Shown: positions 1-13,100 of the stretch, piece by piece
How the letters are laid out: every line of letters starts with the position of its first letter
How positions within the stretch are numbered: position 1 is the first letter of the stretch
Origin: Trema orientale
Taxonomy: Eukaryota > Streptophyta > Magnoliopsida > Rosales > Cannabaceae
Length of the DNA stretch: 64,000 nucleotides
NCBI GenBank assembly: GCA_002914845.1
Contig: JXTC01000014.1
Span: 1,842,740-1,906,739 of the forward strand
Reading direction: 5' to 3'
The notes under the pieces: model-generated
What the model was told of the DNA's origin: nothing
Database searches by the model: none
What the model saw: the letters and a program-made list of their open reading frames with translations, nothing else
Made by a program: the position numbers and the translations under genes

Positions 1-1538
1 AAAACTAGTTACTCAAAATTAAAATAAACCTAATAATTAAATAAAACCTAATTTAATAATTATTACTATAATATTCCTAAAATATTGCTTTCCTATTCTT
101 CATTAGTATCATACTTCGATGACTTCAACAACCAAGCCGGATTTCGACTAGTGATATTCAGATATTCATCTGTATGCCCATTCTTCTTTCCCATGGTACT
201 ATTTCTTCATATCAGTATATAATTTGAATTAGGATACTCTTTTTTTCTTATAAGATTCAGAAATCACACATACCCTAAAGTCTACATGAAGCAGGAAACT
301 AATAGTCACCAGGTAACTAATCCAAAAAGAATTCGACCCAGACTTTGTGATAGCAAATAATAAACCTAACCCCTCAACTAACCCTTAAGGCCATCAGAAC
401 TGGGCAACTAATGAGAAACTCCCATACGAGCAGCACCAAGCAAGGAAATGAATATCAACAAAACTAAATGGGATTTTTAATAGTTCCTTATCTTTCTTCC
501 TCATTTAGTTAAAGCAAATGGCAAATCCACCACACTGAATTTATAAAAGGAACATAAAAGACAAAGCAAATAAACAAAAGCAACATCATTTTCTAAAGTT
601 CAAGGCATCAATGAAACAAAGGGCGAATCAGAAAAACAGCAACAAGCAAAATCTATTTGAAAAAAAACATGGCATTTGAAGGTTACAATGTCAATCAATG
701 GAAGCACAACACCCTCAAAGGTTTGCCTATTCCTTTCAAATAAATTACACCATTAAGCAACACAGTACAGAAATCCAGGTTACTCCAAATCTGCTTTAAG
801 AGCGTGAAACATCTAATGAAGAACAATAGAAACTACAACTTGGAGGTATCTTCTAAAATATACTACCCATTACATTAACACTTGCCCCATCTGCAAAGTC
901 TCTTCGGAGAAATGGATTTACCCAAATTAGATTTGTAACCTCCTACATGTTCCATATTTAACATCTGTAATATTTTTCTTACAAAATATCACAGCAAGAT
1001 CCAAAGGAGAGGAATAAATAAAGTAGGAGCAAGTATAAGTACTTGTAAATTTAAGTGTACAACTTAGCACATACGAAAATCAAGAAAACATAAATCACAA
1101 AATATATAATACGTACCACGATATAACCAGTTAAAAAAGAGTACATTGCTCCTTCTATGCAACAACCTTTATACTCATCAGAAATTAGGAAAACTCATTT
1201 TGAAAAAGATATCTCACCAGTCGCCTTAAATTCACTCTATAAAACCCAAAATAAAAAATTTCAAAAAAAATCTTAAAGAAACCACCTTAAGATAGACTGC
1301 AATAAGCTTGCTAAGGATGCAAGTTTTAATACAACCACTAAGACCGCAGAAGCAAAAAGTTTTTTTGTTATCATGGGACACATTGTAATCGATCCGAATA
1401 AGAGCAACTGAGGGACAATTTGTTTTAAGTACCATATGTATCTAGAGATACAAAAGGGACACCTGATACAAGGCTTAACTTGTATATCACCGTGCTGGAA
1501 TTAAAATTAAACAGATCAGGATAGGCACGAAGAAGAAC

Positions 1539-2566
1539 CTGTTTAAGAAACTCCTCATGCCAATTGTCGAGTGTATCAAACGACCTCATCACATTGACAT
1601 CATAAACTAGGACGCAACAATCTGCCCCTCTATAAAATGCAACTCCAAGACTCTGAAATCTTTCTTGACCAGCAGTGTCCCATATCTATGAATGTGAATA
1701 AACAGCATCAACAAAAAAATTACCCATCAAAATCAACTTAACATCAAGTCATCAAAAATCATTGAAAATACCATTGAACTACACAAAACCCACTTGCAGA
1801 GTGACGAGTCTGTCATCAATTTGGAGTTCTTTCGTCACAAAATCAGCACCTATAGTCGCTTTATACTGCTGACTAAACCTCTTGTGAACATATCTGACAA
1901 TTTAGTTTAAGAACCACAACACTAATAACCAGAACAACATAAAAATCGACTAATAAATTCATAATGAGCCCAATCTAAATTCCCTCTCAGTGCAATAAAG
2001 TTAAAATTCAGAAAATTTAGAACAAAAAAAAAAAAAAAAATCAAAATCAAATCTCCACATGATGAAAATCAGAAGTTAACACCCCAAAAAAAATTTGACT
2101 AAACTAAACATCTTGTGAACATACGTGACAATTTAGTTTAAGACCCACAAAGACTATTACCCAGAAACGCATAAAAATCAAATAATTTAAGTTCAATTTC
2201 AGTACAATAAAGTTAAATTTAGGGAATTTAGACAGAAAAATCAAAAATAAAAAATCAAATCTCCCAATGAAGAAAATCAGAAGTTAAATTAATGGATTTA
2301 AATATTGGGAATATTCAAATCTTAAAATGTAGAAAAAAAAAATTCCAATGGATCACTAAATTGAACAGTTGAAGGATACTGATTCATCAACGACGTCTTG
2401 CCAACCCTGAAATTAATATTTAAAAAAAAAAAAAAAAACTCGTCTCCATAAGCATACATTACAGCATTATAAAGATACGTGTTATGGATGAAGTGAAACC
2501 CTAAAGAACATACCCACTGTCGCCGAGAACGATGACCTTAAGCAAGGTTCGGCGACGCAATGACAT
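1539..2566 (-). CDS. RAB7: Rab7-type small GTPase, 5' four exons (partial)
   Basis: Rab7/RABG GTPases control traffic to the vacuole and late endosome. Minus-strand coding exons read 2514-2566, 2380-2406, 1794-1893 and 1539-1685, all with GT-AG borders and compatible phases, giving 109 codons. The protein starts [18 protein letters not shown], the plant Rab7 N-terminus. The P-loop GDSGVGKTS spans exons 1 and 2 (about residues 15-23). The switch I region (YKATIGADF) is in exon 3 and WDTAGQE (G3) opens exon 4, followed by the Rab7-like [14 protein letters not shown]. The frame ends at the donor after FLKQ. I found no exon for the NKxD and SAK boxes or the C-terminal prenylation cysteines between 1 and 1538, so the last exons should lie left of the window. 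A truncated locus is less likely because all visible splice sites are intact. Family call is secure; the RABG subclass is not. Confidence 0.9.
1871..2288. repeat. Tandem duplication inside a Rab7 intron, copying the exon 3 acceptor
   Basis: About 1871-2080 and 2097-2288 align along their length. Both contain the exon 3 start (cttgtgaaca), its acceptor region, and the same downstream words (agttaaa, tctcc, agaaaatcagaagtta). In the copy lying in intron 2 the acceptor dinucleotide is changed: the minus strand reads GTCACG where the functional copy reads GTCAGA. Confidence 0.8.
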
Positions 2567-2761
2567 GGCGGATGATGACGTCGATGGCAACAATGGAAAA
2601 TCACAGGGCAAAAAAAAAAAGAAAATATTAATATGCCTTTGACGAAAAAAAAAAAAAAGAAAAAAGAAAAAGGCGATCGTGATTGGTGACTTTTATCTTT
2701 GTACTTCTCGGCCAGTTTTTTTTTTTTTTTTTTTTCTCTGTCAAAATTCAAAGAGAAATAC

Positions 2762-4911
2762 ATAAAGAAAAAAGGGGCGCCATTTTCGATCGAGCTCTGA
2801 AAGCGAATATTAATTAATGAATTTTGGGGGCCGACTTTTTCATTTTTTGTTTTGTTTTTATTTTATTTTATTTTTTGAACACGTTGGTGGGTGCCACAAC
2901 GTGTTAATTAATTTAATTGCTTGGCCTCTCAGCCAATAAAAAAATGATAAATAAATTAAAATCATTTGGTCCCACTTATCTAAAAATTATAGCAGCAGCC
3001 AGCAAGGTCCAACGAGTAGGGTCATTTTATTTTTAGGCCCCTTTGTTTTTTTTTTTGCTCGAATTTTAGACCCCTGGCCGTTTGTTGGTCTAGTAAAGAA
3101 TTTTCGAGAAATTTAGGCAGACAACTAATATTTAAATTTGATTAAGTAGATGTCAATTTTTTAAATTTTATAGCTAAATGTCCAGGTATATATATTTTTA
3201 CACTTGATAGATATGTTTATTTACCAATTTCAGTTACTGTACAGAAATGTATTGGGTATATAACTTTTTGTACTTAGTATATAAAATTTTACATTTGGTA
3301 TATAAATATATATACCGGACATTTTGCTATAACATTTGACAAATGAATATTTACTTAAATTGGACCCAAAATTTGGTCATATTTCTATAAGCACCAGAAT
3401 TTTCCCCTTTTCTGTAAAATTACATTAAAACCTATGTTTTGTGTTAAAATTACAATGACATATTTTGACTACAAATATTTACAGTAATAAAATTCCAAAA
3501 AAAATAATAATAATTATGTAAATAAAGACATAATTAGCATCTCAATCAGAGTGCAAAATATGAGTATTCAAAATCTGTCCAATCTAATTCATTCTATTCC
3601 AATTCACACAAATAAATCAAATCTAATACAATCCGAACAAACTTATTCAATTCGATCTGCAAAGTGTAGATCCTACGCTGATTGGATTTGATCGAAATTC
3701 CGAATTTTACATATTTGACAGATCGAATTTAATTTTCAATTAAAAAGTATCCAATTTAATCCAATCCACACTTAATACAAACACAAAACAATCATTTATA
3801 CATTAACAACTTAAAATGTTATACCATTTTTTATTGGTGGTGTTTGAAAGTTTAAATTTTTATGGTGTCAATAATCCCACATAATTATTACTTAGCAAAA
3901 AAAAAATAATGCTAAATTATTGAGCAGTGGGCTAAACTTGTAAAAAAAAAAAATAGTTAAATTTGTGTAGAAAATGGATAATCTAAAACAAAAAACCGAC
4001 ATATAGCCTAATAATATTGGCTTGCTAATTTGTAAAACAACCAATCCAATATTACCGATCTAATCAGCACATTCGGAAATTGGATTGGCTTAGTTGAAAT
4101 TTTTTTTTGTATATTGAAGCAGATGCATTTAAGGATGTCAATAGGGTCGAGCGGGACCAATTTTATATTTACTATCTCTATCCCTGTTATTATTTTATTA
4201 TATCATCTCTGCATCATTCATCGTTGAATTTGGTGCCTAGCAATTTTGGGGAATCCACATCTGGGAATGGTTTTCTCATTAGTATATCAGCGTCACCATT
4301 TAAAATCGTCATTTGAGTCAACTAAAAAAATCTTATCTTTGCCAAATCTTTTAAAAGTCTAAATATATATATTTTTTTTAAAAAAAATCTAAATTAAAGT
4401 TAAATTCATTGAAAACTCAAGTTTTAGCTCAAATTATTGGAATTATAATTTAATAAAAGATATAAATAACTAAGAAAATATCCAAATGAAGCTTTAACAT
4501 AATAGAGTTGTCCAAAAGATTTTTCATATACCGGGGAAGGAAATCTCGATCTCCCTCTCTGGCATGACTTTTTCTTTTGTTGTTTTCTTTTCTTTTTATT
4601 TTTTCGTTTTTAATAATCCTTCCCTATGTATGAATGTATGAGTCAACCTAGATTTAGATCTAAGGGTGTTTTGTTTCACCTACTAATAGATCTGTATGGG
4701 TTTTATTTGTTTTTTTTTTTTTCATACAGTTTTCTATAGCTATCTTTTAGATTTAAGACTTTTATAGTCCAGATCTGGTTTAGTTCAATATCGATTTATG
4801 CAAAAAAAATCCATGACAGTATCAGTTGTAAGAACCAAATCTGATGGCAGATGATAATTTTGAAGAGTGAAGAGATATATCTCATATAGCTCTAGTTATA
4901 TTAGAGATGCA
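2762..4911. other. Intergenic, AT-rich with repeat fragments
   Basis: No gene is visible. About 3100-3400 belongs to a dispersed repeat also seen at 6395-6650; both end near a tggacccaaaat block. About 3545-4110 is rich in inverted gattggat/atccaatc words, like a degenerate MITE, but no clean ends were found. Short open frames here lack any recognisable family. Confidence 0.5.
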
Positions 4912-5719
4912 ACTATGGGTCGCAGCCCATGGGCCAGCCCAGGCCTGTCCTGCTACAGTGTTAGGACGGGTTGATTCATCTTAGTATTATAGATGGGTCG
5001 GCCCAGTCCATCTACTATTTATGGGCTGGGTTAGGCTATGATATTGTGGCACGCGGGCCAGATCAGCCTGACCCACCGAAGTTCATAGGATGGGATGGGC
5101 CTGGGCATGGGTCTGGGCGAGGACGGGCCAGCCCACGATGGGCCAAGGTGGGCCGGCCCATTTCAACCCATTCTTCTTTTATTTTTATATTTTTTTGTTT
5201 TGTATAATCTTAAACATTTTATACTATTTTTTCCTAAATTTGACTTGTAAGATTTTTAATAAAACAGTCATAAATTATTAATGATTTACATAATTATTTA
5301 GTTCTATCCATATTTATTTTTCTAATATTAGTAAATATTTTTTTGTTGTTTATATTAATTAACACTTAAATTAATTTGTAATTGTATGTAAATTATTTAG
5401 GATTTGAAACAAAAATAACTTTAAAGTTAAACAAAATATTTTTTTTTTCCTTTTATGTTTTTGAATTAGAATGAGCCAACTCATGGTGGGCTAGAATAAG
5501 TTGGCCGATGATGGGCTTTTATGGGCCAGCCCATGGGTTGGCCATCATGGCCCACGGACTGGGACGTCTTGACTTGCATATAAGATAACCCATGGGCTGG
5601 GCTGGGGTAGGCCACCCTTTTTCTTCGGTGGGCCAGCCTGGCCCGGCCCACGAAAATAATAAGTTGGGCCTGCCTAAAATGGGTCGATATGGGCCGGGCG
5701 GCCCATTGTTGCATCTCTA
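4912..5719. mobile_element. Non-autonomous hAT element (808 bp)
   Basis: The termini are inverted: TAGAGATGCAAC at the left and GTTGCATCTCTA at the right. They are flanked by an 8-bp target duplication with one mismatch, AGTTATAT (4904-4911) and AGTTATAC (5720-5727). Both ends are packed with GGGCC/GGCCC words (tgggccagccca and variants) while the centre is AT-rich. This is the usual layout of hAT elements, with subterminal transposase-binding repeats. There is no transposase gene; open frames inside are by-products of the GC-rich repeats. Confidence 0.88.
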
Positions 5720-5727
5720 AGTTATAC

Positions 5728-7229
5728 CCCTCATTGGATTTTGTATTTCATCCCAGATCATTAGCCAAATACAATGGTTTTACTAATTATTCCTTTATTG
5801 TAATGAGTTATTTGTATTTCAATTATTATATGGAGTGGATTATTATACTAAATTATTTTTTTCTTGAATGAAAATGTCAGTCTATTCAAAAACAAACCTT
5901 GAAATGTAATAATATATTCTTCAACCAAAAGGATAATATAATCTCAAATACTTAAAACTCAAACAATGTTAGTTAATGACTATATATTATTAGGTTTTTT
6001 ATTGAAAAGAAATCAAGTTGAATTGCTATTATATAAAAATAAATACATATTTAACTTATACATCAACAGAGATGGATCGATGTAGGATACTCAATCCTAA
6101 TCTCACTCCACCCCACTAAATATTAAACGAGAATCCCCGCCTCGTGCTCTGCATCATTTATAATAGTGAAAATCTACCATATTCAGGCCAGTACTATGAA
6201 TTTGGCATCTCTATATATAATTTTTAAAATCCGCACTTAATGTGGATCAAATAGAATATGTCTAAAATTGTACGAAACCCTAATGCCAAATATATGTGTC
6301 AATATTATGATTTAGCATTCCTCTTTAATATAAAGCACAAAAGTTACCCTCCAAATATATGTTATTTCTAGTCCAAATTTCACCTAGAGAAATTAGAGTG
6401 GGTGTCTTTTTTTTACTAAATGTCCATTTTTATAACTAAAGGGAGTGATTATATCTATTTTTATATGGGATATATCTACTTATATATCAACTTTAGTTTA
6501 TGTATGGAGTATCTTTTTTGTACTGGATAAATAATATTTTACAATCGGTATATCCATCCATTTATTTACTGTCCATTTTGATACAAGATTTGAAAAGTAA
6601 ACATTTTACTTAAAATGGACCCAAAATTCGGCCATTTTGCTATGAGCCCTTTTGACATGTTCAATATTTGGCATCAAGTATAGCATACGCGAAAATTTGG
6701 CATTTGATAATTTTGACTTTATTATTATAAAATTTGTCGTATTTAGAATTTTAAAATATTAAACATTGTATTTTCTCAATATACAGTTAATTAATCTTGA
6801 ATAATAAGTACATTTTTGAATGATCAGTCAATATACTTTTTGATAATCACTAATTAAAAAATTGACTTCTTAATTATTAAAAATTAATATCTATGCATCC
6901 TTATAAATATAAAATAATCTACAAATATACTATATTTTTATTTTCTCCATGCCAATTACAGCTTTAAATTTCACATGTGTATTAGAGATGATCTAAATGG
7001 TGAATCTAGGTTTTCATTCTTTCTTTAGCTAAAGGGTATCAAATTTACATATTTTAGTTATTTACATAGGAGAAACTTTATGAAATATGCCTTATAATAA
7101 CCTGAATTTGAAATATATATTTTTAATTCTTGAAAAATATCATTTTTGACCAAAATATCCCAATACATTACCCGAAAAAAAAAAATCATTGAAACCAATA
7201 AAGTTTTGGTCTTTTTAGATATTAGAAGC
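5728..7229. other. Intergenic, AT-rich
   Basis: No gene is visible. The stretch 6395-6650 is a second copy of the dispersed repeat at about 3100-3400, with actaaatgtcc near its left end and tggacccaaaattcggcc near its right end. Confidence 0.5.
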
Positions 7230-7599
7230 AGATACTATAGGATATGTTTGAGATAGCTTTTATTTTTGCTTCTAAACATTAGAAAAAGAAAAGTAAAGTT
7301 ATAGCTTTTCACTTACCCTTTGGATAGTATATTTTGAAAGAGCTTTTCATAACGGAAGAGTTTTTTTTAATACGTTTGACACATACAATTTAAAAGCACT
7401 ATCGATTAAAATATTGCCAATTTTGTCTATATATAATTTTTTTGTCTAATTTCTTTTTTTATGTACAAGAATGAAATCTTTTCTACATAAAAATATGGAA
7501 AAAGAAAGAGAGAAAGAAAGATTGTAAATAAGTCCTATACCCATACATAATGATTGAGATTTGTTTTATCTAAGCACGAATTCTTTAGCAATTTCTATC

Positions 7600-8370
7600 A
7601 CAAATAACTCACATTTTACTCTCATCCATTGTCAAATTAATATATAGTTCATTATTACCATTTGTTGAACTATCATTTTTTCCATCACACGAAGAAAACT
7701 CCAAATCTGCAACAGCCTCCTCCTTATAAAATTATGTAAAGCCATTGAGCAGGCAATAAGTTGGCTATTTACTTATCAAATTTATAATTAGGCATTCTTT
7801 GTAAATTCTCCACCGTTCTTTCTAAACACCAAAACAATGCTCAATAACACTACGAAAGGATGAATGAGTATGATTAAATACTTCTCATTGACCTCTATGT
7901 TACCATATTGTATCACTATCCCTTAAATGGAGCTAAATAACCTTTCATATTTGGGTACCTACATCAACTAAGTAGATAATCATCTGAGTGAAACAAGAAA
8001 AAAAAATTATGTGAAAATCATATAAATAAATTCTTTTTTATTAAAAAAAAAAAGGAGGGAAGTCCTTATAAAACCAATTTCGATAATTGCTATATTGTGT
8101 TACAGACTTAGGATCGAAGTAATTAAAAGGTCAAGAAACAAAATACTATAGCATAATAAAATAATCTATAATTGAATATCACATACCATTTAACGGTTCA
8201 GGAACTTTTAGGTAAGTTAATATTGTATGGAATTTCGTCACAAATATAAATAACGTATCAAATCTAACCATAATATTTTTGGTAGATAGTATGTCCTACC
8301 AAAATATGGGATTTGCTCATCAGCTGAAGGTATCACACAAACATGTATTCTATTTACAAATCAAGCAATC
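7600..8370 (-). pseudogene. PIF/Harbinger transposase relic
   Basis: Read on the minus strand with frameshifts, this stretch gives blocks of a Harbinger (DDE_Tnp_4/HARBI1-like) transposase in the family order. At 8290-8370 it reads HVCVIPSADEQIPYFGR; about 7950-7990 YLVDVG; about 7930 YLAPFKG; 7800-7880 HSSFRSVIEHCFGV followed by KERWRIYKE; and 7718-7751 CSMALHNFIRR. These match the family's HV..P...QIPYFGRK, YLVDAGY, YLAPF(K)G, HSSLRNVIER(C/T)FGVLK and CCALHNFIR signatures. Stops and frameshifts throughout show it is dead. Upstream minus-strand sequence to about 8570 may be further N-terminal remains. Known from family memory, no search run. Confidence 0.78.
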
Positions 8371-8614
8371 CACCAATAACAAAATAGTAGAATAAAAAAC
8401 AAAAACAAAAAATTGATATCATACCTACGTTTACAAAGTCTCAGAAAGGCATACGCAAACCACCTTAAAGTATGACCAATATCTTGGATTACTTCATATG
8501 TAATACGGAACTTTGTTAAGATTGTCAGGAACAATTTGGCATACTTTTTATTTGGTGCCAAAATATGAACAGTGTCAAAAATTAATTTTTTTTTAATTCC
8601 AATTATAGTATTAA

Positions 8615-9027
8615 GGTTATGTTTAGTAGAAGGTAAAAAAGAGAGGAAATAAAATGTGTGAGGAAAAAAGATAAGTGAAAATGATAAATATGTTATTTGG
8701 TGGGAAGGAAGAGAACGGAAGAAAACAAAAATTGAGAGAAAAATGCAAATTAACGTGGGACCTACCATTTTTACTCTCTCCAAATTAGAGAGTGAATGTT
8801 GTAAGTTGCAATTAAATATAAAATTACTTAATTATCTTTTGGTTTTCAAAACGAAATAATATATTTGAGATTGCTAAATTATAATTTCACAAAATTATTT
8901 CATTTTCTTCCTAGGTACCAAACAATATAAAAAAATCATTTTTCTTTCTATTACTCCTATTTTCTATCCTTATACTTTTATTTCCTTCCATTTTTGTTTT
9001 CCTTCTTACCAAACATGCCTGACATTA
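8615..9027. mobile_element. MITE-like inverted-repeat element
   Basis: The left end reads aggttatgtttagtagaagg and the right end read on the opposite strand is a near match, aggcatgtttggtaagaagg. The interior has no open frame of interest. The element lies next to the Harbinger relic and could be a derivative of a related transposon, but no clean target duplication was seen. Confidence 0.6.
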
Positions 9028-9302
9028 AACATGTAGTGGAGAAAATTTAAATAGTGAAAGTTTTATTCATTTTCGTTTTGTAACCTAACGGGTGTCAATT
9101 TAATGTAGTTCACATTTAAATAAATATGCCAAACCTGAATTTGAAAAAAAATATGTATATATATATTAATGTTTCTATGAAAAATATGCTTTTTCGACTA
9201 GAATACGCCAATTTGTTAAAAAAAATTCATTAAAACGCAACAAAAATGTATCGAAATCATTAGATTATTTATGGGGTTTTTTTTTTTTTTAAGATACTAA
9301 GA

Positions 9303-9692
9303 CTATGTTTGGTAGAGAGAAAATAGAATAGAAGGGAAGAAAAAAAAAATAAGAGAGAAAAAAAATACGTAGGATAGAAAGGAAAATGTTTTTCTCCTAT
9401 AGTTGTTTGGTAAGTAAAGAGGAAAAAAAATATAAGAGGGAAAAAAAAGACTATTTTACCTCTAGTAATTTTACTTCTTTTATTAGTTAAAGTTTTTTTT
9501 TCTTCCTCTTTTCTTTCTATTTTGAAAGAAGAAATTTTTGTGAGCCCTATTTACCTTTTTTCCTTCATTTTTCTCTCTTTTTTATTTTCCTCTCCCTTTT
9601 TCTTCCTACTAAACAATCTCTTTTTTCCATTTTCACTCTGCTTTTCCCTTCCGCTCTTTCTTTGCTCCCTCTTTTCCCTCTTACTAAGCATA
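9303..9692. mobile_element. MITE-like element with purine/pyrimidine arms
   Basis: The left end (gactatgtttggtagagag) and the right end read inverted (gttatgcttagtaagaggg) resemble each other and the element at 8615-9027. The left half is purine-rich and the right half pyrimidine-rich, so the element can fold into a hairpin. Confidence 0.55.
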
Positions 9693-10171
9693 ACTTAAAT
9701 GCAAATATTGAAGAGTTTTCTTTGGGAGGGAGTACTGCATCCTCTTAAAAGAAAAAAAAAACTTAAAAGAAAAAAAAAAAGTGCTAAATCTACTCCTATC
9801 GTCACATTGTTTAACCTGTAGACTCTCTATACGATATGAATAAAGATTGGGATATCAAAATCTTGCACTGAAATCTTACATAATTTTAATCATTTAACTT
9901 TCAATTATGTTAAAAAATGATTAGAATGCATGTTACATCGATAAACATTTAGTCTCTATATTATTACTTATACAATATTACGTGGCACTCGAAAAGAAAA
10001 AAAGAAAAAAAATGGAAGAAAAAAAAAAAGAAAAAGAAGAAGGCTTCTACGTGGAGGATTCATATCCAATCATTACTTCCTCCATCAGAACAATTCTTGG
10101 TGATTCACATACGGCTTCGTCTTTCTTTTCTGTTCTTTATTGTCGACTCGGTCTCGAATTGAGGGGTGAAA

Positions 10172-13100
10172 ATGGCGAATTTCCAAGCGATTGGCTTAAA
10201 AATATTGTTCACGGCGTTGGGTTTCGCGGCGCTTGTCACACTAGTTTACACCATCACCGTCGACCCTTTTCGCAACCAAACTGTTAGCCTGTTCGTTCTC
10301 TCTCTCTCTCTCTCGCTTCCTTTGTCTATCTAAAACACAATGGCATAAATGATTGACACGAGTTTGGAACGTCGTTTCAGGTGGTTTGCAGCAACTTTGG
10401 TTGATTTTTATATCAACGTCGTGGTTTTGGCGGTATGATCGTATACAAATCTATATAATATATACATTATATAAGCGTTTTCTTTCTTTTTTCGGTCCAC
10501 CAAAATTTTTGTGAATACTTTGGAAGTTTGCCAATTTTTTTTTTTTTTGTTTTATTGTGCGCTATAGTATATATTGACTGGCGAGATAAAGACTTAAAAG
10601 TAGTACTTCAGGATCACGTCAATGAATCACTTAGAAGTTTTTATTTATTTATTTATTTTTTTGGGGGAGTGTTTCGCATGGTTTAGGGGTAAAATTTGAT
10701 TTGAAATGCGAGTTTTGATTTTTTCTAGATACATGGATCATGCTAAGTATAACATCTATTATTTATAGCTTATTAACGCAATCTAATTTAGCATGTGAGT
10801 TATCTCAATTGGTAATCTAATTTGGCATGTGAGTTGTCATATCTCAATTGATGTATAGAACCACCCTCCTTACATATGGGTGGTAAAAGTACATTACACT
10901 CTAACTTTATAACGGTTTTTTTCCGAAAAAAGAAAAAGAAAATTGGTGTATGAAAACTTATATCAATATAATTAGTACTATTTAGCCATTTACTAATTGA
11001 ATAATAATAACCTACATACCACATTATGTGATACTGAAAAAAAAAAAAAATTCAAAGAGGTGTGACGCTAGCACTATTATCTGTGTGGAGAGAATCTGGT
11101 TGTCGCTATATAATTTAGCAGGCTAAAAATTGAAAGAACATAACATCTGTTTGTTTGTTTGGTTTTTTAAAATAATGTTATGGTCAAGAATACCTCTTGG
11201 TGAATCATTTTATACATTTTAAGCACTGTTGAATTCTGTTTGACCCTTTTATCAAGCTAGTGGGGTTTTTCTCGCCTAATTTTTTCTATGGGTACTTCCA
11301 TGTCAGCTGTTTGCTTTGTCCAATCACTTCTTTAGCCATTTGCTTCTTGGGTTTTATTAGTGGTTAATGTTACAGGTGAAAAAGACTTAGGAAAGCTGAT
11401 TTTTGTTTGTCTTGGAAAAAAAACTTAAATCTGAAAATGTAGATGTTATTTTTATTTTTGTTTTCTTCCTCTTTGTAATTCTGGAAATCTAGATGTTATT
11501 AGAGACTCATGCTAGACATTATTTTCCATATTAGCAAATTATGTCTCAAAAGTGCTTGTTATCAGTTGATTAGCTCAGGGTCACAAGTTAAAAGAAGGGA
11601 AAGTATTGGTGCTTAAAGAAAGTTTCATGTGCATTTATAAACTTGTCTTTCATAACAGGCATGGGTTGTTTACAAGGAGTCCAACTGGTTTAGTGCCATA
11701 CTTTGGATAATTCTACTTGCAGCTTTTGGCAGGTATGATTTCTTTTGTTTCTTTTAATCTCTGTGTTCACTATTTTAGTTCGGATAACTAAGCAGCGAGG
11801 GCGAATTATTAATAATAAGAACAACACAAAAGAAAAACACAAAAAATTTACGTGGTTCAGCTATTAAGCCTATGGGTGAAAAAATTGAGAACAAACCTAT
11901 AAACAGATCTATCCAATTAGATACATCCAAAGCAAAACCTAGCAACTTAAGAACCAATGAATGGTAGTGCTCTTACCACCATGCCCACAAAGTCACACTT
12001 AACCAGGCCCCATATTGCTTTGAGCCGAGGCCACTTAATTTTTAAACTGGCCATCAATCTATAGAAATGTAAACCCAATTCCATAATGAACAAGGAATGC
12101 TAATATTGGCATTTCTTCATTTATTGTTTACTCAAAATAGGAAACTAGTTCAATTAGAATTCTTGACAAATTATAACAATAGGTTTATTTTCCATTTACT
12201 GTAGTTGTACTTGTACAGGTGCTTTTTTGGTTTAGTTTAAAATTTTATAGGAAAAAAATAAAGTTCTTTTAAAGAAAAAAAGGAAGAGGGAAGTTTTGCA
12301 CCTGTGAGATCACATGATTCTTCATTTCCATCTGAAACTGTTGAAATTTCTCTGTGATCATCGGTATAGTTAGACGCTTAGACTAGTACTAAGTTTCTTT
12401 CTCTTTCTCTCTCTAATTAGTTAATATCCCATTTATTGTGTGACTCTGTCTTATTCTGCAAACTTTTTTCTTCCTATTAGTTTCAAAATTCATTTTTTTT
12501 TTGAAATGACATTCTAAATTCTCCCCAACTTTCTGTGGATGTTCTAGATTTGTAGTCTGATTTAGCCAACTGGTTCCTAGTTCTATCTGTTGTTAGGTTA
12601 CTCTGACTCGTGCTTTTGTTAGGCTTGTTCTGTGCTACATGAAGTCTTAAATCTTGTTATGGTTGTAGTTGCCTCTAGACCTTTTGTTGATTCTGTGGCC
12701 TTTAATTTTTCGGACCATTTTCTGTGTGCTCAGTACTATTTTAAATTGAATGCTTTTAGTGATTTTAAAAGTCTTACTCTTTTCTCTAGCTCATACTTTA
12801 TGCGATTTAAAAATTAACTTTCGATTTAGTGTAATTGATTTTTGATGATTTCTTGTTAATCTTTTCCCTCTTGTTCTATTTTCAGCATTATAACATGTAC
12901 CTACATTGTTATGCAATTATTCAAGCTCTCACCTCGAGAATCTGCAGAAGATCCTATTTACCATATATTGTTGCAGAATTCAAGCAAGTATGTAATGAAA
13001 CTTCAGGTACATGTGGTAGTGGTTGTACAAGTGTTGAAACATATTCTGTCACTAGAGTTTACAATGTTGACATGTCATAAGCCTCTAAAACATAATTCAG

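Noticed and set aside
4971-5714. Open frames inside the first hAT element
   Set aside because: They are by-products of GGGCC repeats and exist on both strands without any domain.
9982-10287. 101-codon open frame at the DUF1475 start
   Set aside because: It starts with GTG, is Lys/Glu-rich from poly-A sequence and is out of frame with the DUF1475 protein.
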